Positions 44,296 through 52,330 of a stretch of 64,000 nt of DNA are shown in pieces. Each line of letters opens with the position of its first letter. Position 1 is the first letter of the stretch. The position numbers were made by a program, and so were the translations under genes. The stretch is from Prolixibacteraceae bacterium. Its GTDB lineage: Bacteria > Bacteroidota > Bacteroidia > Bacteroidales > Prolixibacteraceae. The stretch spans positions 26,275 to 90,274 of the forward strand of contig JAQUIJ010000022.1 in the NCBI GenBank assembly GCA_028683385.1. Reading direction: 5' to 3'. The notes below the pieces were generated by a model that saw only the letters and a program-made list of their open reading frames with translations, made no database searches and was not told where the DNA came from.

Positions 44296-45840
44296 ATGAC
44301 AGGAAAAGTAGTTGAGGTTAAAAATCAGGTGATTAGTATAATGGATACGACATTGCGGGATGGTGAACAAACATCCGGCGTGTCGTTTACTGACATGGAA
44401 AAACTGAGTGTCGCCCGTATTTTGCTGGAAGATGTGAAAGTTGACCGGATAGAAATTGCCTCTGCACGCGTTTCTGACGGTGAATTTCTTGCGGCTAAAC
44501 GGGTAATGGAATGGGCAAAAGAGAAAGGCCATTTGCCGAAAATTGAAATTTTAGGCTTTGTCGATGGCCAGATTTCGCTCGACTGGATTAATGCTGCTGG
44601 CGGAAAAATGTTGAATTTACTTTGCAAAGGTTCATACAAGCATGTCACTCAACAACTCCGGAAAACTCCCGAGCAACACATTGAAGACATTAAAAAGTCT
44701 GTTCAGTACGCCGATGAACTCGGAATCAGGGTAAATGTTTACCTCGAAGATTGGTCGAACGGGATGCGCAGTTCGAAAGATTACGTGCATTTTATGGTTG
44801 GCGAATTACTCAAACTCAACATCAACCGCATCATGTTGCCCGACACACTTGGCATTCTTGATCCGGATGAAACCTATGAGTTTTGCCGCGAAATGATTGA
44901 ATCTTTTCCTGATGGACATTTCGATTTTCATGCGCACAACGATTACGATTTGGCCTGTGCCAATGTGTTTCACGCTATCAAGGCCGGAATTCGCACGGTT
45001 CACACTACCGTAAATGGACTCGGAGAACGTGCCGGAAATGCTCCGCTTTCGAGTGTGATTGCAACCGTGAAAGATCACCTGAAAATGGAGACAAAGGTGA
45101 ATGAATCGATGCTTAATAAAATTTCCAGACTGGTCGAATCGTTCTCCGGAATCCGCATTCCAACAAATAAACCGTTGATTGGCGAATTCGTTTTCACGCA
45201 ATGTAGTGGAATTCATGCCGATGGCGATAGTAAAAATAACCTGTATTTTAACGACTTGCTTCCTGAGCGTTTTGGCCGTACTCGTGTTTATGCGCTTGGA
45301 AAAACTTCAGGGAAGGCCAATATCAAGAATAATCTGGAAGAATTGGGCATTGAACTCGACCCGGTTGCATTGAAACTGGTGACAGATCGTATCATTGAAC
45401 TGGGCGATCGCAAGGAAACCGTAACGATTGAAGATCTTCCATACATTGTTGCCGATGTGCTTAATTCAGAAGATGAAGAAGCGGCAATTAAGTTGGTGAA
45501 CTACGCATTGGCTCATGGAATGAACCTCAGGCCTTCGGCAACTGTGTGCATACAGATTAAAGGTGAAAAGTATGAAGCAAATTCTGCTGGTGATGGTATT
45601 TATGATGCTTTTATGAATGCCGTTCAGATGATATACAGTGAGTTAAATAAACCGCTGCCAAAGTTACTCGATTATTCAGTAACCATTCCTCCTGGAGGTC
45701 AAACCGACGCTTTGGTCGAAACCTTGATCACCTGGGAGTTGGGTCGTGAATTCAAAACCCGTGGACTTGATTCGGACCAGACAGCCGCAGCTATTAAGGC
45801 TACCATGCGTATGCTGAATATGATTGAATCTAAGAATTAA
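44296..45840 (+). CDS. second LeuA-family synthase (2-isopropylmalate or citramalate synthase)
   Basis: 514-residue member of the LeuA/CimA/homocitrate synthase family: [18 protein letters not shown] (about 15-32), metal motif FHAHNDYDLACAN (about 215-227), GLGERAGNAPLSSV (about 245-258), and a C-terminal dimer domain (about 390-510). It differs clearly from the other LeuA in its N-terminal barrel. Bacteroidota commonly carry two such genes in the leu cluster. This copy could be a citramalate synthase (pyruvate plus acetyl-CoA, leading to isoleucine), a leucine-insensitive LeuA, or a homocitrate-type enzyme; sequence reading does not decide. The following methyltransferase starts on its stop codon. 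Confidence 0.85.
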   Translation: MTGKVVEVKNQVISIMDTTLRDGEQTSGVSFTDMEKLSVARILLEDVKVDRIEIASARVSDGEFLAAKRVMEWAKEKGHLPKIEILGFVDGQISLDWINAAGGKMLNLLCKGSYKHVTQQLRKTPEQHIEDIKKSVQYADELGIRVNVYLEDWSNGMRSSKDYVHFMVGELLKLNINRIMLPDTLGILDPDETYEFCREMIESFPDGHFDFHAHNDYDLACANVFHAIKAGIRTVHTTVNGLGERAGNAPLSSVIATVKDHLKMETKVNESMLNKISRLVESFSGIRIPTNKPLIGEFVFTQCSGIHADGDSKNNLYFNDLLPERFGRTRVYALGKTSGKANIKNNLEELGIELDPVALKLVTDRIIELGDRKETVTIEDLPYIVADVLNSEDEEAAIKLVNYALAHGMNLRPSATVCIQIKGEKYEANSAGDGIYDAFMNAVQMIYSELNKPLPKLLDYSVTIPPGGQTDALVETLITWELGREFKTRGLDSDQTAAAIKATMRMLNMIESKN

Positions 45841-46559
45841 TGACTTATACCAAACAAAAATCATCTCCGGAAACTATTCGGAATAATTTCGATCAACAAG
45901 TTGAGCGGTTTTCAAACCTGGAAACCGGACAAACAACTGCTGTCGATTCGCCTTTGTGCATGGAATTGGTAGCTCGGTCGGCTGCATTGCTTAATCCTGA
46001 AGCAGCGAGAATCATGGATTTAGGCTGCGGCGGCGGAAATTACGCGGTAAAAGTATCGTCTTTTCTTCCGAATGTCGATTGTACTTTAGTTGATCTGAGT
46101 GCAAATATGCTTGTAAAGGCAAAGGAACGCGTTTCTGAAAATATCTCTGGCTCTGTTACAACCATTCAGGGTGATTACCGTGAAGTTGCGTTTGAAGAAA
46201 ATTCGTACGATGTGATTACTGCCGGTACCACGCTTCATCATCTTCGGGAAGCTCAGGAATGGGAATCGGTTTTTTTGAAAATCTACCGCGCGCTAAAAGT
46301 GGGTGGAACATTCTGGATCAACGACATTGTGTTAAGCGAAACCGATGAAATCAACCAAATGATGTTGGAGGGTTGGATTGATGAAATGAGAAAGCACCAC
46401 GATGAGGATGAGGTTAATATGTATCTGAATCGTTACGAATCGGAAGATACCCCGCGTACCTTGAGTTATCAACTCGATCTGATGAAACAAGTTGGATTTT
46501 CGAAAACAATAGTATTGCATAAACATTTTAATTTTGCAGCCTTTGGCGCAAGAAAATAG
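45840..46559 (+). CDS. class I SAM-dependent methyltransferase
   Basis: 239-residue methyltransferase. Motif I is MDLGCGGGNYAVKV (about residues 59-72), followed by DCTLVDLSANML (about 79-90) and ITAGTTLHHLREAQEW (about 122-137). No substrate-specific feature is recognised. Its ATG overlaps the TAA of the second LeuA gene (TAATG), so translation is coupled. It thus sits inside the leucine operon, between that gene and leuB, an odd place for a methyltransferase. A 25-bp inverted repeat separates it from leuB. Confidence 0.85.
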   Translation: MTYTKQKSSPETIRNNFDQQVERFSNLETGQTTAVDSPLCMELVARSAALLNPEAARIMDLGCGGGNYAVKVSSFLPNVDCTLVDLSANMLVKAKERVSENISGSVTTIQGDYREVAFEENSYDVITAGTTLHHLREAQEWESVFLKIYRALKVGGTFWINDIVLSETDEINQMMLEGWIDEMRKHHDEDEVNMYLNRYESEDTPRTLSYQLDLMKQVGFSKTIVLHKHFNFAAFGARK

Positions 46560-46560
46560 G

Positions 46561-46624
46561 AACCACATAGATACATAGGACACATTTTTATAATTTTCTA
46601 TGTGAACTATGTGCCTATGTGGTT
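46561..46624. repeat. CCACATAG inverted-repeat element
   Basis: Two 25-nt arms (46561-46585 and 46600-46624), AACCACATAGATACATAGG... and its reverse complement with four mismatches, around a 14-nt A/T loop. It fills the methyltransferase-leuB spacer and would form one long hairpin. Confidence 0.75.
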
Positions 46625-46651
46625 AATACAGAAATAAATAAAACCAAAAAT

Positions 46652-47716
46652 ATGAAGTTAAAATTAGCCATTCTTCCCGGCGACGGGATCGGACCTGAAA
46701 TTATCGATCAGGCCATGAAAGTTGTGAAAGTGGTTGCTGCCAAATTCAACCACGAATTGGAATATGAATTTGCATTAACCGGAGCTTGTGCCATCGATGA
46801 ATTGGGCGCACCTTATCCCGATTCTACACACGAATTGTGTATGAAAGCGGATGCTGTTTTGTTTGGCGCCATTGGCGATCCCAAATACGACAATAACCCG
46901 AAAGCGCCTGTTCGTCCGGAACAAGGTTTGCTGCTGATGCGCAAAAAACTGGGTTTGTATGCCAACATTCGTCCGGTAGTTACTTTCCCTTCGTTGCTGC
47001 ACAAATCGCCGCTTCGCCGCGAGTTGATTGAAGGCGCCGATTTCGTGGCTATCCGCGAATTGACCGGCGGTATTTATTTCGGTGAGAAAGGCCGTAAAGA
47101 CAATGGCAACACTGCTTTCGACGTGTGCGAATACACGCGCATGGAAGTGGAACGTATCCTGAAACTGGGTTACGAGTACGCCATGAAACGCAACAAAAAA
47201 CTGACTGTTGTTGACAAAGCCAATGTATTGGAAAGCTCACGTTTGTGGCGTGAAGTGGCTCAGGAAATGGCGCCATCATATCCTGAAGTGACTACCGAAT
47301 ACATGTTTGTGGATAATGCTGCCATGCAAATCATTCAGTGGCCAAAAAACTTCGATGTAATGGTTACCGAAAACATGTTCGGTGATATTTTGACTGACGA
47401 AGCTTCGGTAATTACCGGATCGCTTGGTTTGTCGCCATCTGCTTCTATCGGAATTCACACTTCGGTATTCGAACCCATTCACGGTTCGTATCCGCAGGCT
47501 GCCGGTAAAAATATTGCCAACCCGGTTGCTACCATTTTGTCGGCTGCCATGATGTTCGAATATGCATTCAACCTGATGGAAGAAGGCGCTATTATCCGCA
47601 AAGCGGTTGATGCTTCGCTCGACGCGAAAGTGGTAACTGTTGACATTTCAACAGAAAAACCATATTCTACTTCGGAAGTAGGAGATTGGATTGCCGATTG
47701 GATTAGCAAAAACTAG
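46652..47716 (+). CDS. leuB: 3-isopropylmalate dehydrogenase
   Basis: NAD-dependent oxidative decarboxylation of 3-isopropylmalate, third step of leucine synthesis. The 354-residue protein starts [17 protein letters not shown], has the substrate Arg residues in [16 protein letters not shown] (about 91-106), the Tyr/Lys pair (REL...GGIYFGEKG and [15 protein letters not shown]), the metal Asp in [12 protein letters not shown] (about 240-251), and the NAD-binding [21 protein letters not shown] 46652 is chosen over a GTG/ATG further upstream that runs into the repeat. Last gene of the cluster. Confidence 0.95.
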   Translation: MKLKLAILPGDGIGPEIIDQAMKVVKVVAAKFNHELEYEFALTGACAIDELGAPYPDSTHELCMKADAVLFGAIGDPKYDNNPKAPVRPEQGLLLMRKKLGLYANIRPVVTFPSLLHKSPLRRELIEGADFVAIRELTGGIYFGEKGRKDNGNTAFDVCEYTRMEVERILKLGYEYAMKRNKKLTVVDKANVLESSRLWREVAQEMAPSYPEVTTEYMFVDNAAMQIIQWPKNFDVMVTENMFGDILTDEASVITGSLGLSPSASIGIHTSVFEPIHGSYPQAAGKNIANPVATILSAAMMFEYAFNLMEEGAIIRKAVDASLDAKVVTVDISTEKPYSTSEVGDWIADWISKN

Positions 47717-47766
47717 GGTGGCGCGGTTTTTAACCGCGAAAAGTGGCGATTGGAAATCGCCGCACC
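47717..47766. repeat. double hairpin after leuB
   Basis: GCGGTTTTTAACCGC and GGCGATTGGAAATCGCC lie within an imperfect outer inverted repeat GGTGGCG / CGCCGCACC. This is a REP-like element directly after the leuB stop. Confidence 0.65.
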
Positions 47767-47771
47767 CGGGG

Positions 47772-47804
47772 AAAGGCTCTTTGCGCAAGCAGGGAGCCTT
47801 TTTA
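47772..47804 (+). terminator. intrinsic terminator of the leu cluster
   Basis: AAAGGCTC (47772-47779) pairs with GAGCCTTT (47794-47801), with further T after it. It closes the leu operon. Confidence 0.75.
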
Positions 47805-47836
47805 GTTCAGCTTCGATATTCTTTGTCGAAGAAATG

Positions 47837-48658
47837 TTATTGGTTTAATGTCGGGCCTTGTATTGCAATCGGTACAATTGCTCCATGCGATTGTACTTTT
47901 GTTGCAGGCGAAATGCTGATTTCGTGTGTCCCGTCGGCGTTGTACTTCACCATTGGCGGAACTTTCTTCAGGTTGAATAAGTCGTAGCTTTTTTTCAGAT
48001 CAGTCCACAGACTTACCTTATCCTTGTTTTTGCTATATCCGGTAATCAAACGTTTGTACGTTTTATCTTCCAGTTTTGCCGGATAAATGCTAATGTCAAT
48101 TTTTTGCTGTCCGGCATTGTAGGCTTCAATGCAATAAATAAACAGTTCTTTGATTTTTTCGTCGGTAATGGCAATGCAGCCCGACGATTCGCAATTCCCA
48201 TGAATATAGATGAGGTTGCCCAGGTGTCCGCGAACGCCGCGTATGCTGTCGGAAGCATTCGGGTAATTGATGCGCATCGAAAGGTAATATTTGCTGTAAG
48301 GGTTCAGTTCGTTGATGTGGTAAAATCCTTCCGGAACCTGCAAATCGTACGAACGCCTTTTGGGGCCAATTTCTCCTGATATTTCGCAGATTGGAAATTC
48401 TTTGACCAAAGTAAACGCCGTGTCGCAGGTATTCTTAGCCCATACTTCAATTTTCTTTTCGGTTTTGAAGGCGCGGAGGTAAATTTCCATGCTGTCGCGT
48501 GAAATGCCATGATCGGCAAGCGTTTTGGCAACCACTTTCTCCTTATTCGAGTAAGCCTCCCTCACCCGCGTGTAATTCAGTTGCTTCTCTCTGAATGTAG
48601 CCGGTGTTGTTCCTGATTTCAGGAGGAATAACGAAAAAAGGATAATCAAGTATTTCAT
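47837..48658 (-). CDS. L,D-transpeptidase (YkuD-family) exported protein
   Basis: Exported protein of 273 residues: a signal peptide (about 1-18) and a YkuD-type catalytic domain (about 60-200). The catalytic motif reads IYIHGNCESSGCIAITDEKI (about 151-170), giving the His and the Cys of the HGxx...SxGC signature. Such enzymes form or break 3-3 cross-links or attach proteins to peptidoglycan. Conserved Bacteroidota form with a C-terminal extension after the domain. It ends convergently with leuB. Confidence 0.85.
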   Translation of the reverse strand: MKYLIILFSLFLLKSGTTPATFREKQLNYTRVREAYSNKEKVVAKTLADHGISRDSMEIYLRAFKTEKKIEVWAKNTCDTAFTLVKEFPICEISGEIGPKRRSYDLQVPEGFYHINELNPYSKYYLSMRINYPNASDSIRGVRGHLGNLIYIHGNCESSGCIAITDEKIKELFIYCIEAYNAGQQKIDISIYPAKLEDKTYKRLITGYSKNKDKVSLWTDLKKSYDLFNLKKVPPMVKYNADGTHEISISPATKVQSHGAIVPIAIQGPTLNQ

Positions 48659-48782
48659 TTGCTTTGTAAAAGTTGGGCAAAAATAATGGAAAACGAGTGA
48701 AATGCAGTTCGTGACCGACTTTTTCTTCCAATGTTAAAGCAAGGAGACTTTAGAGGAAGATTACTGGTCCGATTTCCATATG

Positions 48783-48831
48783 GTCATCCTGAACTTCCTG
48801 CCCGCTTGCTTGTCAGGCGGGGATTCAGGAT
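48783..48831. repeat. ATCCTGAA...TTCAGGAT palindrome with inner GCCCGC/GGCGGG stem
   Basis: Hairpin CATCCTGAA / TTCAGGATC with a second stem CCTGCCCGC...GCTTGTCAGGCGGGG inside. Same family as 21600-21672. It lies in the 426-bp divergent spacer (48659-49084), which otherwise shows one -7 match (TATTTTTG, 48882-48889) and no gene. Confidence 0.6.
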
Positions 48832-49084
48832 CTGTCCGCCCAAATTACCTGATTGAAATTTATTCAAATCGAAAAAATCCTTATTTTTGCTGCCTCTAAA
48901 ACCCTTGGATGTTTAATTTGTGTTCGGATATTGTGAAGTAAATAACTTCTTATTTTTTTAATCTGAAGTTATCCCCTTGTTTACTCTGGCCAATTCTGGT
49001 TCGAGTTGTTTTTATGTCTTTATTTTACAAAAACATACTGTCAGAAGATTGATTTCTTTTGATGGGCATTAACATTTAAACATC

Positions 49085-49858
49085 ATGAGTAACGATAATA
49101 AATCAATACACGAATTCGACTTTAGTTTAATCTGCGAATATTTCTCAAGTACCGAACGGCAAGGGCCCGGAAGTCCTGAAGCCACCATTAAGGCACTAAG
49201 CTTTATCGATCATCTGACCGACGAATCGCGCATTGCTGACCTGGGCTGCGGATCGGGTGGACAAACCATGGTTTTAGGCCAGCATGCTCCCGGGCAAATT
49301 ACCGGAATCGACTTGTTTCCCGATTTTATCAGGCTGTTCAACCAAAACGCTGCGAAACTTAATCTTCAGGATCGGGTGAAAGGGATTGTTGGTTCAATGG
49401 ATAACCTTCCTTTTCAAGATGAAGAATTAGACCTGATCTGGTCGGAAGGTGCAATCTATAATATTGGCTTTGTACGTGGGTTGACCGAGTGGCGGAAATT
49501 CCTGAAACCCGGAGGTTATGTAGCCGTAACGGAAGCATCGTGGTTTACCGAAGAGCGACCTGCCGAAATCAACGAATTTTGGATGGATGCTTATCCTGAA
49601 ATAGACACGATCCCCAATAAAGTTGCACAGATGCAAAAGGCAGGATATATTCCCGTTGCCACTTTTATCTTGCCCGAATATTGCTGGATCGAAAACTACC
49701 ATGTTCCGCAAGTCGCTGTTCAGGAATTTTTTCTGAAGAAGTATGCAGGTAATAAAATGGCTGAGGAATTCATCGGGTTTCAGCGCTATGAAGCCGAACT
49801 GTACACCAAATACAAGGCTTATTACGGCTATGTATTCTATATTGGTAAGAAAATATAG
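49085..49858 (+). CDS. class I SAM-dependent methyltransferase
   Basis: 257-residue methyltransferase with [19 protein letters not shown] (about residues 46-64) as motif [13 protein letters not shown] (about 72-83), [27 protein letters not shown] (about 101-126, in part) and the post-[18 protein letters not shown]. Similar proteins are widespread in gut and marine Bacteroidota; no substrate is known to me. It is not similar enough to the leu-operon methyltransferase to be a recent duplicate. Confidence 0.87.
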   Translation: MSNDNKSIHEFDFSLICEYFSSTERQGPGSPEATIKALSFIDHLTDESRIADLGCGSGGQTMVLGQHAPGQITGIDLFPDFIRLFNQNAAKLNLQDRVKGIVGSMDNLPFQDEELDLIWSEGAIYNIGFVRGLTEWRKFLKPGGYVAVTEASWFTEERPAEINEFWMDAYPEIDTIPNKVAQMQKAGYIPVATFILPEYCWIENYHVPQVAVQEFFLKKYAGNKMAEEFIGFQRYEAELYTKYKAYYGYVFYIGKKI

Positions 49859-49872
49859 TTTGTAGTTTTTCA

Positions 49873-49905
49873 ACTGATCCGATGACTTTGTGTCATCGGA
49901 TCAGT
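49873..49905 (+). terminator. hairpin after the methyltransferase gene
   Basis: ACTGATCCGATGAC pairs perfectly with GTCATCGGATCAGT around loop TTTGT (14-bp stem), 14 nt after the stop. There is no good U tail, so it may terminate weakly or stabilise the mRNA 3' end. Confidence 0.6.
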
Positions 49906-49953
49906 AAACCACCTTGCAAAGGCAAATTTGCAGCAAAAAGGTGCAACCTTCCA

Positions 49954-50163
49954 CCTAAAAGCTCCGCAATCCTCCCTTTGGGGTGGTCGTGGATACCTAA
50001 AAGGTACAAGTTCCTACCTTTTTCGGGGAATGTTGGACCTAAAAGCTCCGGCGTTCTCTCTTCTAGGTGGTAGGGAGTACCTAAAAGGTCCGCCATTGCA
50101 TCTTTTAGGTGGTAGGGGGTACCTCTGAGGTACCCCCTACCACCTTTGAGGTACCCCCCTGAG
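49954..50163. repeat. 42-bp minisatellite, five units
   Basis: Five consecutive diverged units begin at 49954, 49996, 50038, 50080 and 50122, an exact 42-bp period; four start CCTAAAAG and the last CCTCTGAG. Units 4-5 show a 21-bp half period, and GGTAGGGGGTACC / GGTACCCCCTACC (50111-50141) forms a 13-bp perfect hairpin. Because 42 is divisible by 3, frames stay open on both strands with 14-residue repeats (Leu-Leu-Gly on the minus strand), but neither ORF looks like a real gene. Confidence 0.85.
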
Positions 50164-50194
50164 CAGAAATAAGAGTGAGAAGTCGTTGAGTTTA

Positions 50195-50890
50195 TTAAGA
50201 AAGGCTCTTTTGCATATACCTCTGTGTCCAGGGGCAATGTACCAGGCATTTCAGACAAGTGGTGCATTGGTACACATCAATCCGTTCGTCGCGTGCGATG
50301 CTTTTTGTCCAATTGATTCCTTTGATGGCACCTACCGCGCAAACATCTTTACAAATGGTGCAATTTCCACATTTCGGATGAACTTCAGCATTGGTGGATG
50401 TTGGTAAGGGTGCGTTGGTCAGAATGGAGCACATGCTTAATGCACTACCCAGTTCATTCGTAATGAGCAGGTTGTTTTTGCCAATCCAGCCCGTTCGGGC
50501 CAACACGGCAATGGTTTTATGGGGCAAAACTGTAGCGTGGTTTTGAAAATCGTAACAGCCGTTTCTTTCCAGGTTTTTATCCGATTGCGAAAAGGCCAGA
50601 TAGTTTTTTGATTGCAGCATATCCGCCAGATCGTCAGCCATTCGTCCCGCTTCTAGTTCTTTCAGGCTAAATTCATCTTCATCCTGACGGTTTGAGCGAA
50701 CAAGTTGTTCCACATAGTCGTCGGTTTCTGCTACTTCCCGAATAAATTCAGGAGATAAGGGCAAGCCAAACAGGATAGCCGTATTGAGCCCCTTATTTTG
50801 CTGAAAAGACAGATCGGAGATGTCCACAAAATGAACAAAAGTAGCTCCCCAACGGGTAAGTATTTCGCTGATTTCAGATTCAAGTAACAT
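50195..50890 (-). CDS. short QueG-like [4Fe-4S] protein
   Basis: 231-residue protein with a central block typical of epoxyqueuosine reductase (GWIGKNNLLITNELGSALSM, about 135-154) and a C-terminal double [4Fe-4S] ferredoxin domain: CGNCTICKDVC (about 177-187) and CTTCLKCLVHCP (about 212-223). QueG proteins are usually over 300 residues and bind cobalamin; this one is clearly shorter at the N- and C-termini. It may be an electron-transfer or corrinoid-related relative rather than a queuosine enzyme. It stands alone, 62 bp after the MFS gene on the same strand. Confidence 0.7.
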   Translation of the reverse strand: MLLESEISEILTRWGATFVHFVDISDLSFQQNKGLNTAILFGLPLSPEFIREVAETDDYVEQLVRSNRQDEDEFSLKELEAGRMADDLADMLQSKNYLAFSQSDKNLERNGCYDFQNHATVLPHKTIAVLARTGWIGKNNLLITNELGSALSMCSILTNAPLPTSTNAEVHPKCGNCTICKDVCAVGAIKGINWTKSIARDERIDVYQCTTCLKCLVHCPWTQRYMQKSLS

Positions 50891-50952
50891 GACTTTTGTT
50901 TAATAAGCCAAAGTTAGGGTTTCCATAAAATCAGGAGACGGAATCAGGAAAC

Positions 50953-52116
50953 TTATTTTGCATTTTGGTTGTAGGGGCCAATTACTTTCAGCCTGAAAAA
51001 GGCCAGTCCTGCAACGCACACCAGCGAACTCAGCAAGAATAAGGCCTGGATTGAAATGTATTGGGCAATTAATCCGGAGACGATCATTCCGAGCCCCATG
51101 CCTAAATCCAGCGCAGTGTAAAGCGTTGAGTTGGCAGCGCCACGGTTTCGGTCGTCGGCCAGATTATTCACAATGGTTTGGAATGTTGGGAAAATTACGC
51201 CAATGCCAAAACCGATAATCAGCCCTGAGATGTAAAATCCTGCCGCATTTCGTACTAAGGCCAGCAGCGGAAAACCTACAATCATTAGGATCAGGCAAAA
51301 CGTTAAAATGCCAAGTGGTCCTTTCCGGTCGAATGTCTTTCCGGCGGTAAGGCGCGAAATGCCAATTCCGGCAGCGAAAATCAGGAAGAACAGCGATGTG
51401 TTTTCGATGCCGATTTCACGGCCAAACAGGGCGATAAACGAGAGCAGTCCGCCATAGGTGGTCATGATCACAAGCAGGTTGATCGATGGAAGTATCGATT
51501 TCCGGTGAAAGAGATTTCCCACGCTGAAATCGATTTCTTTTCGGGTTGTCAGTTTCCGGGGTAATCTGATGGAATAAGCAAAGATGAGGCTCATCAGGCT
51601 AATGAACAGTGCCGACAGGAACAACTCGGAATATCCGCCGTGGTGAATGATGAAAGCGCCAACTATGGGCCCAACCGACATGCCCATGGTGGTCGACAGC
51701 GAGAAATAACCAATTCCTTCGCCACGTTTGGCCGTTGGAATAATGTCAACGGCAATGGTCGATCCCGAGATGGTGGTAACGCCCCAGGTCAGTCCTTGTG
51801 CAAATCGTAGAAAAATAAGGGCAACGATGCTGAAAGCGATGAGGTATCCGGCGAATAGGCTGGTGTAAAAGATCAGGGCGAGTAGTAAAATGGTTCGCCG
51901 GCCAAATTTATCGAGTGCAAAACCCGAGAATGGTCGGATCATGACTGATGCAATGGTGTAAGCTGCCAGAACAAGACCAACCTGCGACTTTCCGGCGTGC
52001 AACTCGTTGACCAGGTAAACAGGGAGTGCCGAAATGAGCGCATAATACGTGATGCACATAAAGAAATTCGACAATGTCAGGAGTATAAAATCGCGGTTCC
52101 ATATTTTCTCGTACAT
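50953..52116 (-). CDS. major facilitator superfamily transporter
   Basis: 387-residue permease with twelve membrane segments. Motif A, GFALDKFGRRTILL (about residues 65-78), sits in the 2-3 loop, and a partial repeat LTAGKTFDRKGPLG (about 255-268) in the 8-9 loop. The N-terminus IWNRDFILLTLSNFFMCITYYAL is typical of the drug:H+/YfcJ-like subgroup. The substrate is unknown. The QueG-like gene follows and may be in the same transcript. Confidence 0.87.
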   Translation of the reverse strand: MYEKIWNRDFILLTLSNFFMCITYYALISALPVYLVNELHAGKSQVGLVLAAYTIASVMIRPFSGFALDKFGRRTILLLALIFYTSLFAGYLIAFSIVALIFLRFAQGLTWGVTTISGSTIAVDIIPTAKRGEGIGYFSLSTTMGMSVGPIVGAFIIHHGGYSELFLSALFISLMSLIFAYSIRLPRKLTTRKEIDFSVGNLFHRKSILPSINLLVIMTTYGGLLSFIALFGREIGIENTSLFFLIFAAGIGISRLTAGKTFDRKGPLGILTFCLILMIVGFPLLALVRNAAGFYISGLIIGFGIGVIFPTFQTIVNNLADDRNRGAANSTLYTALDLGMGLGMIVSGLIAQYISIQALFLLSSLVCVAGLAFFRLKVIGPYNQNAK

Positions 52117-52295
52117 CGTTCCTGAACATTTAAATGAAGCCGCAAAGGTATTCTACTTTCAGTTGGAGTATCCTTGCACGTTTCCTGATTTAACGTGAAG
52201 CTAATATTCCGGGATTTGATTTTGTTCTTCTGTAAACTTTATCTGAAGGAAGCCTGTTTTTACAGCGAAAAGCAGATTATGTCTGTTTTTGAAAC

Positions 52296-52303
52296 TATTT
52301 TTG
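52296..52303 (+). promoter_or_regulatory. -7 promoter element of ilvA
   Basis: TATTTTTG, exact TAnnTTTG match, 28 nt before the ATG at 52331. It overlaps the first codons of a longer reading frame (from 52289), which rules that start out. Confidence 0.5.
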
Positions 52304-52330
52304 CGCACCGATCAGAAAACAGAAAACACC

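Noticed and set aside
49954..50163. Possible CRISPR array
   Set aside because: Units are contiguous and diverged, with no constant repeat separated by unique spacers, and no cas gene is near.
49893..50267. Minus-strand 124-codon reading frame across the 42-bp repeats
   Set aside because: It is open only because the unit length is divisible by three; the plus strand is open as well, composition is repeat-driven, and its 5' end overlaps the QueG-like gene.
52117..52330. Attenuator upstream of ilvA, by analogy with leuA
   Set aside because: The leader is only about 20 nt from the -7 box to the start region, with no amino-acid-rich short ORF or hairpin.
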